Below are positions 25,133-34,148 of a stretch of 64,000 nucleotides of DNA, piece after piece. The position numbers were made by a program, and so were the translations under genes. Position 1 is the stretch's first letter; every line of letters begins with the position of its first letter. Below the pieces are notes generated by a model, which saw only the letters and a list, made by a program, of their open reading frames with translations, was not told where the DNA came from and made no database searches. The DNA is from Brevibacillus brevis (GTDB lineage Bacteria; Bacillota; Bacilli; Brevibacillales; Brevibacillaceae), in assembly GCF_900637055.1 (NCBI RefSeq), contig NZ_LR134338.1:6163501-6227500 (forward strand), written 5' to 3'.

Positions 25133-26420
25133 CCTCCATCACTCCCAGACGTTCTCGAATCTTACGGGAGAGATCCCCCGGCAAAGCCATGACTTTATCC
25201 AATGGAAAGTACAGCTTGTAATCAAAGCGCCGCTTTCCGCTAATGGCCTGTACAATTTCTGACTTCTGTGACAGCTCGACCAGTTCACCTGAAGGCATTT
25301 GGAGCATAATCGGAATGCGCTCCTCTTCTTCTCCGGCACGGTAAAAATCATACGGAAGATCGGAGGTCGTGTCTACCTCCAAATAATACATCGGATCAAT
25401 TCCGGCAGATTGAAATAGTTCTTTCAGCTCAGTCAGCAAGCGGAAATCCCTCGGATTATATTCGACGTATTTAAAGAGATTCCTGTCCAAAAATCGGGCG
25501 CACAAATCTTTCAACACAGGGTCTTGCTCTCTGCGCCAGAGCTGCATATAGAAAAGAATAATGGATTCATCGAGCGCCAAATAATCAGCGAGCTCTACCT
25601 TTTCCTGCAAGAAAGGAAGCAGCATCACAGGCTCCTGCATGAACGGATAGCCTTGGGAGAACAAGAGCTTCGCCCGTTGGAAAATTTTGCACAGGATTAC
25701 TTCTGCACTTCGTGTCACAGGATGGAAATAGACCTGCCAGTACATTTGATAGCGAGACATGATGTAGTCTTCGACAGCATGCATCCCGCTGAATTTAAAG
25801 ACAATGCCATCCTCCTGCGGCCGCATGACGCGCAAGATTCGCTCAATCTCGAAATTGCCGTAATTGACGCCCGTATAGTAGGCATCACGCAGCAAGTAAT
25901 CCATCCGATCGGCATCGAGCTGGCTGGAGATGAGGCTTACGATCAGTTTATTGTCATATGTCTTATTAATCACTTCTGCCAATTTCTTCGGGAAGCTATC
26001 ATCAAACCGACGAAGAATTCGGTTGATTTGCGTATCTCCAAGCAAAATGGCGCGCGTCCAATCCTCGTGGTGATACTTGAACACCTTTTCAAACGAATGG
26101 GAAAACGGACCGTGGCCCACATCGTGGAGCAAAGCCGCACATAGACACAGCAGCTTTTCTTCATACGTCAACTGAATACGGCCTTCGAACGTCTCCAAAA
26201 TTCTGCGCATCAGTTCATATACACCAAGCGAGTGGTTAAAACGACTATGCTCTCCACCATGAAAGGTAAAAAAACTGGTGCCCAGTTGCCTGACTCGGCG
26301 CAAACGCTGGAATTCTGCCGAGTTGATCAAATCCCAAATGAATTTGTCACGCACGTGGACGTAGCGGTGGACAGGGTCTTTGAATACCTTTTCTTCATGA
26401 AGAAGCTGGGGCTGTTGCAT
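25125..26420 (-). CDS. ywfO: HD-domain phosphohydrolase, YwfO type
   Basis: 431 residues from ATG 26420 (GGGAG eight bases before; the GTG nine bases upstream is too close to it). The dNTPase-like HD domain is intact: RLRRVRQLGTSFFTFHGGEHSRFNHSLGV, then the metal-binding ALLHDVGHGPFSHSFE near 100, and SSQLDADRMDYLLRDAYYTGV. This is the motif set of SAMHD1/dGTPase-type HD proteins. Bacillus YwfO is the closest named relative. The nucleotide substrate is unproved. It may help control nucleotide pools. It is co-transcribed with ywgA. Confidence 0.88.
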   Translation of the reverse strand: MQQPQLLHEEKVFKDPVHRYVHVRDKFIWDLINSAEFQRLRRVRQLGTSFFTFHGGEHSRFNHSLGVYELMRRILETFEGRIQLTYEEKLLCLCAALLHDVGHGPFSHSFEKVFKYHHEDWTRAILLGDTQINRILRRFDDSFPKKLAEVINKTYDNKLIVSLISSQLDADRMDYLLRDAYYTGVNYGNFEIERILRVMRPQEDGIVFKFSGMHAVEDYIMSRYQMYWQVYFHPVTRSAEVILCKIFQRAKLLFSQGYPFMQEPVMLLPFLQEKVELADYLALDESIILFYMQLWRREQDPVLKDLCARFLDRNLFKYVEYNPRDFRLLTELKELFQSAGIDPMYYLEVDTTSDLPYDFYRAGEEEERIPIMLQMPSGELVELSQKSEIVQAISGKRRFDYKLYFPLDKVMALPGDLSRKIRERLGVMEDA

Positions 26421-26733
26421 CCTGGACACTCCCTTCCTGTAACTTCTCTTTTTATGATTAATGAGTTGTTGTCTTTATCATATCAGTTTCTCATAAGATA
26501 ATAACTCTATAATTGATTAAAAAACAACCACAAACAGAAACGTATGTTCTTTTCAAAAAATATAAAAAGTCATTTAATCTTGATATAAATAGAAGTCATA
26601 ATATTAATAAGTTTTACATCGAATGAAAACAAATACCCAAATACTAAACAGAATCATTAGAATATTGATAAATCTACAAACTGATCTATACTATAAATAA
26701 TACACAAACAGAAAATACAGGAGATGAGACTCT
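26421..26733. other. AT-rich gene-free stretch left of the DGQHR genes
   Basis: 313 bases, strongly AT-rich, carrying divergent promoters: that of ywfO on the minus strand (a TATGAT -10 near 26480) and that of the DGQHR genes on the plus strand. Three copies of AAACAGAA occur at 26532, 26646 and 26706. No coding frame is credible here. The shift in composition marks the left edge of a probable transferred segment. Confidence 0.6.
26665..26692 (+). promoter_or_regulatory. sigma-A promoter of the DGQHR gene pair
   Basis: TTGATA (26665-26670) and TATACT (26687-26692) are separated by 16 bases and lie 42 bases before the first gene. The gene has CAGGAGATGAG as ribosome binding site. Confidence 0.65.
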
Positions 26734-27819
26734 ATGATAAAAGATTTATCCACCTTGAGCACTACATCCCACTACATAACGTTAAAAGGAGTTCAAGGAA
26801 TCCAATTCAACCATAGTGTGATATCAACACAATGCACAGTGAATAATATACTAAAGTTTATGGACGTAGATAAAAGCGTTCAAAGAGATACGATTGAACA
26901 ACAAATTTCAAACATATCTAAATATATTCAATATGGCTTAGATGGAAACGACATATATTTTCCACCCATGATATTTTCAGCACGAGGTAAAGGAACCTTT
27001 CATAATGAAACTAACGATTTCCATTTAGATTTAGACGATAAAATGTACATTTTAGACGGGCAACATCGCATTAAAGCATTTGAATTATTAACAAAACGCT
27101 TAGAATTAAAAAATGACCCTATAAATAAAGATAAGTTAAAAAAAATTCTAAATTTCCCTCTCAGCATTCAAATTTTCACCAATCTAACAACTGATCAAGA
27201 AAGACAACTCTTCACTGACATAAATACCAAGTCTTCAAGAGTAAATAATACTCTTCTCATTATGTATAAAAATAATGATCTATGTGGTGAGTTAGTTAAA
27301 GAAATTATTCAAAATCATCCATCAATCTCAGAAGACCGATTTGAAATTAGAAGTAAAACAACAAGAACTAAATTAATGACATCAGCTACTCTTTACTCAC
27401 TAATTAACGTATTAAATGAAGGGTTATTAGGCGGGCCGATGGTCATAAAAAGCAAGATAAATCCAGACAACTATAAATTATACAAAAAAAGAACTGAAGA
27501 ATTTCTCACTCTATTAATCAAATACGCCCCAGAATATGCCTACGATAGAAACAAACACATAATTTTCATTCCAAATATCATCTCGTCAATTGCCCTCTTC
27601 ATTTATACTATACAGAAAAAAAATCCAGCTATAAGTATGGAATTATTATTTGAAAGAGTTATTAAATCATTTGATTGGACTCACAAAAATAAAGAATTAA
27701 GAAATTTAGCTGTAAGTTATAATCCAAATACTAAGAAGTACAATTTTACAACGGGGGTAAGAACAATAAAATCAATATCACAATACTTGGAAAAAATTTT
27801 TGAGGGGGGCAAAAAATAA
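26734..27819 (+). CDS. DGQHR-domain protein (DndB-like), first of a pair
   Basis: 361 residues. The diagnostic motif DGQHR is at 108-112 in YILDGQHRIKAFELL, and the second family motif LFTDINTKSSR is at 159-169. An upstream conserved arginine helix (VQRDTIEQQISNISKYI) is shared with the next gene. DGQHR proteins have a ParB/sulfiredoxin-like fold and include DndB, the regulator of phosphorothioate DNA modification. No dndACDE genes are present here, so this is a stand-alone pair. Codon use is strongly A/T-ending, unlike the flanking genes, which suggests transfer. The stop codon overlaps the next start by one base. Its role is unknown; defence or DNA-modification control is inferred from the family only. 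Confidence 0.82.
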   Translation: MIKDLSTLSTTSHYITLKGVQGIQFNHSVISTQCTVNNILKFMDVDKSVQRDTIEQQISNISKYIQYGLDGNDIYFPPMIFSARGKGTFHNETNDFHLDLDDKMYILDGQHRIKAFELLTKRLELKNDPINKDKLKKILNFPLSIQIFTNLTTDQERQLFTDINTKSSRVNNTLLIMYKNNDLCGELVKEIIQNHPSISEDRFEIRSKTTRTKLMTSATLYSLINVLNEGLLGGPMVIKSKINPDNYKLYKKRTEEFLTLLIKYAPEYAYDRNKHIIFIPNIISSIALFIYTIQKKNPAISMELLFERVIKSFDWTHKNKELRNLAVSYNPNTKKYNFTTGVRTIKSISQYLEKIFEGGKK

Positions 27820-28880
27820 TGTTCAATATTAAAGCCTTTGGAACCATAGGTTTAATAAATTTCTCAAATGACAAAGGTATTATGACATCTCAACTTAAAG
27901 TCAAAGATATATTAAACATTTATAGAATAGACTCAACAATTAATAGAGATCTATCTTACAATAGACTCCCTCAGATAATTAAGTATATTGAAAGCCTTGA
28001 TGGCAATATCGGGGTATTCTTACCATCTCTAGTTTTCTCATTTCCAGAAAATCCTCATTATTACTATAGTCCACAGGATCAGGAGCTTACTATACCACCT
28101 GACATAAAGTTAACTGTAATTGATGGTCAGCATAGAATTAAATCCTTTGAAAAAATGGTTTCTACTATTACTGATAATGAAAAAAAACAAAAAGTTTTAG
28201 AAAGCTATATGACTGTTCAAATTTATTTTGGATTAGACCGTGATGATGAGAGAAGACTATTCTCAGATATAAACTCGAATGCAAGAAGAGTCTCTATGTC
28301 ACTTGTCACAAGTTACGACACAAGAGATATAATGAATATTCTTGTCAATGAAATATTCAACTCATCAAGTTCTTTACAGGCAGTTCAGATTGAATTCAAC
28401 AAAAGCAAAATTTTACGTCCAAGAAATACACACTTCTCTACGAGTGTAAGAATTAAGAAATTTATCAGCATTCTTCTTTTCGGTAAAAGGTCACTTAGTA
28501 ATAAAAATGAAGCACAAGTAAAAAAACAGTATGATGATCTTTTTAGTTTTTTAGATAAGTTTTTTTCTTTATTATTTGGCGTTCTCCCTAATACCCCAGG
28601 AGACGTTTTACAGTATGTCTTAGGACATGAATCTTTGCAAAACGCATTAGCTCTACACCTACACAACAAAATAATTATAGATTGTGAGTCAGAAATCACA
28701 TGGATTGATAATTGGGAAGAAGAAATTGAATTGCTAGGACTTATTGATTGGTCTATTCGTAATACAATCTGGCATCCACACATGATTATAGCTAGAAAAA
28801 ATTCGCCATACGAATTTAAGGCATTTGTTGATTCAAGACATAATGACCTACTGGAAATCCTACAATCAGAACTAGGCTAA
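27819..28880 (+). CDS. DGQHR-domain protein (DndB-like), second of a pair
   Basis: 353 residues, starting at the ATG that overlaps the previous stop (TAATG), with GAGGGGGG ten bases before. It has DGQHR at 102-106 (TVIDGQHRIKSFEKM) and LFSDINSNARR at 147-157, aligned with the first gene. The two are distant paralogues: the N-terminal two-thirds can be aligned by motif, while the C-terminal halves differ (here WIDNWEEEIELLGLIDWSIRNTIWHP). Coupled translation suggests equal amounts and possibly a heterodimer. It is AT-rich like its partner. No nuclease, ATPase or methylase motif is visible. Confidence 0.82.
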   Translation: MFNIKAFGTIGLINFSNDKGIMTSQLKVKDILNIYRIDSTINRDLSYNRLPQIIKYIESLDGNIGVFLPSLVFSFPENPHYYYSPQDQELTIPPDIKLTVIDGQHRIKSFEKMVSTITDNEKKQKVLESYMTVQIYFGLDRDDERRLFSDINSNARRVSMSLVTSYDTRDIMNILVNEIFNSSSSLQAVQIEFNKSKILRPRNTHFSTSVRIKKFISILLFGKRSLSNKNEAQVKKQYDDLFSFLDKFFSLLFGVLPNTPGDVLQYVLGHESLQNALALHLHNKIIIDCESEITWIDNWEEEIELLGLIDWSIRNTIWHPHMIIARKNSPYEFKAFVDSRHNDLLEILQSELG

Positions 28881-28948
28881 ACAACCTAACTACTAGTTCT
28901 TAACTGACAGAGTTCATTATGTTATATTCACATTTTTATACATCATAA

Positions 28949-28986
28949 AAAAATGTAGCCAAAACAATCTTGTTGGCTACATTTTT
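28949..28986. terminator. bidirectional terminator of the DGQHR pair and the RND pump
   Basis: AAAAATGTAGCCAA and TTGGCTACATTTTT form a perfect 14-bp stem with a 10-base loop and A/T tails on both sides, between converging genes. Confidence 0.92.
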
Positions 28987-29018
28987 CATGTCTGTTTATT
29001 TTCCTTTTAAATGTTTAA

Positions 29019-32000
29019 TTACCCATCATGAGTCTCTGCCTCAGGCCCATACAAATCCGGGCGCTTCGCGGCTTTTTTCGCCAGCTTTTTGATCTTGTGC
29101 TGCGTCAGAACCATATAGAAGGACGGAACAACGATCAAGGTCAAAAGTGTCGAGAACGCCAAGCCGGAAATAATGGTGACCGCAAGCGGTTTGAACAAAA
29201 CGTCACCCGAAATAGCTAGCGGCATCATACCTGCAATCGCTGTAAGCGAGGTCAAAAGAATAGGCCGCAGTCGTGCCTCACACGCAGAAATAACTGCCTG
29301 CTTCAGCTCCATGCCTGTATGGCGTGCCTCCTCGATGAACTCGATCAAAACGATCCCGTTACGCACCACGATACCCGCCAACGCAATAATCCCCATCATT
29401 GTCATAAAGCCAAGTGGCGTCTGAGTCACGAACAATCCAATCAAGCTCCCCGATACAGCGAGGTAAATCGTACTGGTAACCAGTACGGGAATGGTCAAGG
29501 AATAGAATTGCATCGCGATCAAAATCAGGATCAGGAAAACCACAAGAATCGAGAGTTTGCCCATGTCGATAAAAATATCCGTCTGCTCGGAAGTCTCGCC
29601 GCCAATCTCATAGCGGTATCCTTCAGGAAAGGACATGCTATCGAGCATCGGCTTGATCTCTTCCATTACTTCTGTCGCCGTTCTACCTTTCAGATCACTG
29701 GTAATTGTCACGCTCCGCGACAAATCGCGATGCGGGATCGTCTGTGTACTGAAAGTCGGTTTTACTTCCGCGAGCTGTGACAACGGAATCAGCTCTCCAC
29801 GCGCATTGGCGATGCTTAGTCGCTGGAACAGCAAGGCAGGATCTTCCTCGCCTTTTTGCAAGAACAGCTTCATATCAATCAGGTCTGAGCCCGTATCAAA
29901 CTCACTGACGGTAATGCCTTCGCTCACCAGACGCAATGTCGTGGACAAGTCCGTGTAGTTGACGAGCTTTTGCTCCATCAGCTCTTTATTGATGACAAAT
30001 TCCAAGGTGTAGCGTTCTACCCCGAAATCGTCTTGCACATTGTACGTTCCCTCTAATCCGGCAACCTTTTCTTTTGCTTGTGCAGAAAGAGAGCGTAGCG
30101 TCTCAATATCCTCTCCATAAAAACGAATCACGACTGGTTTTCCAACCGGTGGACCTGCCTCCAGCTGCTTCGGCAAGATACTCGCTTCCGGATACAGCTT
30201 TTTGAATTCCTCCGTCCACGGCTCCAGCATGTTCTCGAGATGGGTCTCTTTTTCATGATAACGAACCACTAGCTGTCCGACGGTAATGCCACTTCCGACA
30301 GCTGTATCTCCGCCGAACATTTTCGGTGCACTGCCTCCCGCGTACGCAGATACTGTCTCGATGCCAGGCTGTTTCAACACCCAGTCTGCCGTCCCACGCA
30401 CCACTCGGTCCGTTTCCTCCAGACTGTGGCCCACGGGTAGACGGATATCGATGAGAAATTGCGGGCGATCATCGTTCGGGAACAATTCCACCGGAGTGAG
30501 CGGTATTAATCCATATGCCGCCGTTCCAATCAATACGCCAATCATTCCTGCCAAAAGCGGTCGCTTCAAAATCTTCGGCATGAGCTTGCTCGCATACCAC
30601 TTGGTCAGCTGCAACAATTGTTTCCCCAACAGTCCAGCCGGCTTGCGATACCCTTCTACGCCAGCCTTTCTTCGTTGTTCATACCATTGGCGAAAGATCG
30701 GGATGATCGTCAGCGACATGACCATCGACGCCAGCATCGTCATCGAAATAATCACCGGAACCGGACGAATGAACTGCCCTACGTTGCCGCTCAAAAACAT
30801 TAAAGGAGCAAATGACGCGATCGTAGCCAGCGTAGCGGTCGTGATTGAAATCGATACTTCCTTGGCACCATTAACCGCCGCAGCCATCGGTTTTTCGCCC
30901 AGGACAGACAGTCTCCGCTCGATATTGTCATTGACCACCACGGCGTCATCGACCAAGATCCCGAGCACAATAATCAAGGAAACGATCGAGATCATGTTGA
31001 GTGAAATACCCAGAGACGGCAGGAACATAAGCCCCACAGCCAAGGAAATCGGAATCGCCATCGCTACTACCAACGATGTGATCAGATTTAATCCGAGTGC
31101 ACACACCACCAAAACAGCGACGATGGCAATCATCATTTCCCGGGTCAGGTCGCTAAAAAGCTCATCCACGCGTTCATTTTGACTGTAAATCGAGTGTCTC
31201 TCGGCCCCCGCCGGAAGTGTTTTATCCAGAGTTACCATCATCTCGTCTACGCGCTTCTGCAAGGACGGCACATCACTTCCCGTCTCTGCGTTGACGCTGA
31301 TCGTGATCGAAGGCTTCCCATTGAAATACGAAGTCGTTTTCACCGTCTCCGTCGTCATTTTGACCGATCCGATGTCCTTCAGATAGATCGGGAAGCCCTC
31401 ATTTGAACGGGAGATAATGACTTTGTTCAGTTCTTCGACATCTGTATTTTCCGCCAGCTTGAGCTGGTAGGTCCGTTTTTCTGTGGTCAGGTCGCCAAGC
31501 GGGATTTTTTCATTTTCCTTTTTGACAGCCATCATCACCTGACTCCACGTGATCCCATACTGGCTCAGCTTTTGCGTATCCACCTCGATGTGGACTTCCT
31601 GCTCCGGTAAACCTTCCACCAGTACATCCGCTACGTTCGGAATTGTCCGCAGCTGTTCTTTCCACGATTTCAACATGGTACGCATGCTGTACAATTCTTC
31701 ACGCGTGTCAACAGTGACCGCAAACGATTGGACAAACGTACGGTTCAAATCATCATTGATGATCGGTTGTTTCGCATCGGCTGGCAGATCAGCCTCTGCG
31801 TCCTTTACCTTCTTCCGCAATTCATCCCATTTTTGCTTCGGGTCTACGTCACTCTTTGCTTCCACCATGATAAAAGAGACTCCGAGGGAAGACGAGGATG
31901 ATATATAGTTAAGTCCCTGCAATTCATTGATTTTTTCTTCCAGCTTTTTCGTAACAGCCTGCTCGACCTTTTCCGGTGAAGCTCCCGGGTAAACCGTCGT

Positions 32001-32135
32001 GATTGTCGCCATGTTCACGATAATATCCGGCATCTCTTGCTTGGGCAGTTGAAAAAAGCTCAGGGAGCCTACAAGTACGATCATGCTGAAAAACAGGAGC
32101 GTGATTTTGCGCTTTTGTACGATGTACTTAATCAC
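29019..32135 (-). CDS. RND-family efflux pump (HAE1/AcrB type)
   Basis: 1038 residues with the full AcrB-like plan: one helix at the N-terminus, two large extracytoplasmic loops and two blocks of helices. Seen directly are PGASPEKVEQAVTKKLE, the helix-4 motif GILVDDAVVVNDNIERRL with the proton-relay Asp pair, and GIVVRNGIVLIEFIEEARHTG in the second half. The start is GTG, overlapping the adaptor gene stop by four bases, with GGAGG nine bases upstream. Gram-positive members such as SwrC/YerP export amphiphilic compounds. The TetR repressor and adaptor upstream complete a regulated pump operon. The substrate is unknown. Confidence 0.93.
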   Translation of the reverse strand: MIKYIVQKRKITLLFFSMIVLVGSLSFFQLPKQEMPDIIVNMATITTVYPGASPEKVEQAVTKKLEEKINELQGLNYISSSSSLGVSFIMVEAKSDVDPKQKWDELRKKVKDAEADLPADAKQPIINDDLNRTFVQSFAVTVDTREELYSMRTMLKSWKEQLRTIPNVADVLVEGLPEQEVHIEVDTQKLSQYGITWSQVMMAVKKENEKIPLGDLTTEKRTYQLKLAENTDVEELNKVIISRSNEGFPIYLKDIGSVKMTTETVKTTSYFNGKPSITISVNAETGSDVPSLQKRVDEMMVTLDKTLPAGAERHSIYSQNERVDELFSDLTREMMIAIVAVLVVCALGLNLITSLVVAMAIPISLAVGLMFLPSLGISLNMISIVSLIIVLGILVDDAVVVNDNIERRLSVLGEKPMAAAVNGAKEVSISITTATLATIASFAPLMFLSGNVGQFIRPVPVIISMTMLASMVMSLTIIPIFRQWYEQRRKAGVEGYRKPAGLLGKQLLQLTKWYASKLMPKILKRPLLAGMIGVLIGTAAYGLIPLTPVELFPNDDRPQFLIDIRLPVGHSLEETDRVVRGTADWVLKQPGIETVSAYAGGSAPKMFGGDTAVGSGITVGQLVVRYHEKETHLENMLEPWTEEFKKLYPEASILPKQLEAGPPVGKPVVIRFYGEDIETLRSLSAQAKEKVAGLEGTYNVQDDFGVERYTLEFVINKELMEQKLVNYTDLSTTLRLVSEGITVSEFDTGSDLIDMKLFLQKGEEDPALLFQRLSIANARGELIPLSQLAEVKPTFSTQTIPHRDLSRSVTITSDLKGRTATEVMEEIKPMLDSMSFPEGYRYEIGGETSEQTDIFIDMGKLSILVVFLILILIAMQFYSLTIPVLVTSTIYLAVSGSLIGLFVTQTPLGFMTMMGIIALAGIVVRNGIVLIEFIEEARHTGMELKQAVISACEARLRPILLTSLTAIAGMMPLAISGDVLFKPLAVTIISGLAFSTLLTLIVVPSFYMVLTQHKIKKLAKKAAKRPDLYGPEAETHDG

Positions 32136-33364
32136 GGTTGTGTACCTCCTGCCGCCTCGATTGGATCACCGTCAAACAAACGGTCCACCCCTTTGACGAT
32201 CAGTTGGTCTCCTTCTTTTAATCCGTTTTTGATCTCGAGCTTGTCACTTACAATCTGCCCGATGGCTACGCTTGTTTTGACAGCCTTGCCGCCTGCATTG
32301 ACGAAGACATGCGCGTCATCTTTTCCTCTGCTGATGACTGCTTCTACTGGTACGTAGACACCTTCCTGTCCCGTTACCGTTTTGGTCGCTTTCACCACCT
32401 GACCAGCAAACCAGTCACGAGCTGGGTTGGCGATTTGGACCTCTACGCCAATCGTTCCGGTATTTTGGTTCGTGGCAGGAAATATTTTTGTCACTTTGCC
32501 ATCCCGTTTTTGTCCATACAGGTCAAGGGAGATCGTCTCGCCTGTTTTCCATGCCGAAATCTCACGGTCAGGAACGGGCAATACGACTTTTAATGTGTCG
32601 ATGTTGCCGACTTGATAGACGGGGGTACCTGAACCGACCAAATTGCCCGCAGACGAGAGCTTGGCGATGATCGTCCCGTTAATCGGCGAACGAAGCTGCG
32701 TTTTGGCAAGTGTATTGGCTGCCACTTCCTTGGCGATAATCGTCTGATTGTATACAGCCTGCGTCAACTGTTTGTCTTCCGCACGAGCCCCTTGCGTAAC
32801 CAGTGAATAAGACTGCTGTGCGTTTTGCAAATCCTTTTGCGCAATCGTCAGTCCATTTTGTGCACTTTCATACTCGCTTTTGGAAATGGCGTTTTGCTGG
32901 TAGAGCTTTTCAATCCGGTTGAAATCATCCTGCATTTTTTGTAGTCCCACTGTTGCCTTCTCCACAAGCAAACGCGCCTGCGTCACTTCTTGCTCTCTCG
33001 CGCCATTGTTTACCTTGCTAAGATTTGCTGCACTCTGCTGCACGGCAGCGTTGGACGAAGCAACCTGGAGCGAATAATCTGTGGCGTTCACACGGGCGAG
33101 CACATCTCCCGCTTTGACCGTGTCTCCTTCTTTTCGGTTCATCTCCACGATACGACCGCCTACTTCAAAAGAGACGAATGCTTCCTCCAAAGGTGCCAGC
33201 GTACCAGACAACTCCGTGACGCTAACAGCCTGCTCCTTCTTCACTTGTGCAACGACGACATGCTTCACTTCCTTCTGGGGTGCCGAAGCAGGTTGTTGCT
33301 CGCTGCAAGCCGTCGTTGCCAAAAGTCCGATCATCATTACAGATACAAGCCATCTTCTCTTCAT
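32132..33364 (-). CDS. RND efflux adaptor (membrane fusion) lipoprotein
   Basis: 410 residues from ATG 33364, after GGAGGAAGTC. A lipoprotein signal (VSVMMIGLLATTACSEQQ, lipidated Cys near 20) is followed by the barrel-sandwich half-motif VSFEVGGRIVEMNRKEGDTVKAGDVLARV. Long helical hairpins come next (about 100-220, LQKMQDDFNRIEKLYQQNAISKSEYESAQ), then the returning half INGTIIAKLSSAGNLVGSGTPVYQVG and a beta-barrel/MP domain. It would connect to the RND pump encoded next. It belongs to a three-gene operon with TetR. Confidence 0.92.
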   Translation of the reverse strand: MKRRWLVSVMMIGLLATTACSEQQPASAPQKEVKHVVVAQVKKEQAVSVTELSGTLAPLEEAFVSFEVGGRIVEMNRKEGDTVKAGDVLARVNATDYSLQVASSNAAVQQSAANLSKVNNGAREQEVTQARLLVEKATVGLQKMQDDFNRIEKLYQQNAISKSEYESAQNGLTIAQKDLQNAQQSYSLVTQGARAEDKQLTQAVYNQTIIAKEVAANTLAKTQLRSPINGTIIAKLSSAGNLVGSGTPVYQVGNIDTLKVVLPVPDREISAWKTGETISLDLYGQKRDGKVTKIFPATNQNTGTIGVEVQIANPARDWFAGQVVKATKTVTGQEGVYVPVEAVISRGKDDAHVFVNAGGKAVKTSVAIGQIVSDKLEIKNGLKEGDQLIVKGVDRLFDGDPIEAAGGTQP

Positions 33365-33395
33365 GACTTCCTCCGCCCCTATGTAGCTATGCTGT

Positions 33396-34022
33396 TTATT
33401 TGAGTCCCTTGATGCCTTGTAGCAAGATTTCAGAAGCATTTTCAAAAAGCTCTTCTTCTACCATTTCGAGATCGAGATTGACCCGATACTTCGCCATGAA
33501 GGCATAGAAGAAAGTGGAGACGAACATAAGAGCTGCCGTGAACGGATCTGCCTTTGGCAAATGCCCTTGCTCCTGAAACGCTAGGAGCTTGTTGGACAAT
33601 ACCTCGACTGCGGTCATCGGCAGGCTGCTGAACATCTGTACGACTTCCGGGTGGTTATCCGCTTCGATCATGCAGATCATGAAAATTTCTTTGCGCTCGA
33701 CCAATAAGCCGTAATACGTACGTGCGTAGCTGACCAGCATTTCCTTGAGGTCAGAAAACTCGCCTTGCAACCCTTGCTCCAGCTGCTCTCGGACATCCAT
33801 GATTTCTTTCAGGAGCTCTTTCAAGATGCCTACCTTGTTCTTGAAGTGACGAAATACCGTCACCTCATTAACCCCTGCAATTTCAGAAATCTTGCGTGTA
33901 GTCGCTCCCTTGTATCCCTTTTGTGCCATTAGCTGACGTGCGGCCGATAAAATTCGCTCACGGGTTTCCTGTTCCTCTTCGCCTCTCCCCCCCAGCTTCT
34001 GTTCTATATCTGGGTGATCCAT
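33396..34022 (-). CDS. TetR-family repressor of the RND pump operon
   Basis: 208 residues from ATG 34022, preceded by GGAGGTGCGTT. The N-terminal helix-turn-helix is typical: RERILSAARQLMAQKGYKGATTRKISEIAGVNEVTVFRHFKNKVGILKELL. The C-terminal ligand domain is helical (LLVERKEIFMICMIEADNHPEVVQMFS). It is the first gene of the tetR-adaptor-pump operon, and the operon promoter upstream lies inside strong inverted repeats, consistent with autorepression relieved by pump substrates. The inducer is unknown. Confidence 0.92.
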   Translation of the reverse strand: MDHPDIEQKLGGRGEEEQETRERILSAARQLMAQKGYKGATTRKISEIAGVNEVTVFRHFKNKVGILKELLKEIMDVREQLEQGLQGEFSDLKEMLVSYARTYYGLLVERKEIFMICMIEADNHPEVVQMFSSLPMTAVEVLSNKLLAFQEQGHLPKADPFTAALMFVSTFFYAFMAKYRVNLDLEMVEEELFENASEILLQGIKGLK

Positions 34023-34040
34023 AACGCACCTCCGTGCCAA

Positions 34041-34056
34041 GCAAGCAATTACTTGC
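34041..34056. promoter_or_regulatory. secondary operator of the pump operon
   Basis: GCAAGCAATTACTTGC has half-sites GCAAG/CTTGC, also found in the main operator. It lies between the predicted transcription start and the tetR ATG. Confidence 0.6.
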
Positions 34057-34078
34057 ATTTTCATATTTTTCCAAGCCC

Positions 34079-34124
34079 ATTATATATAGAAACTGCATGC
34101 ATGTAAATACTTGCATGCAGTTTC
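34079..34124 (-). promoter_or_regulatory. promoter and overlapping TetR operator of the pump operon
   Basis: On the minus strand TTTACA (34102-34107) and TATAAT (34079-34084) are 17 bases apart. The -35 lies in the spacer of a perfect 13-base inverted repeat (34089-34101 with 34112-34124, half-site GAAACTGCATGCA). A bound repressor would cover the promoter. Confidence 0.8.
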
Positions 34125-34148
34125 GAATGTGAATTTTCCTTGTCAGCC

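Noticed and set aside
34089..34124. terminator of the bactofilin gene
   Set aside because: The stem is strong but no U-tract follows in the minus direction and a -35 box lies in its spacer, so an operator is the better reading.
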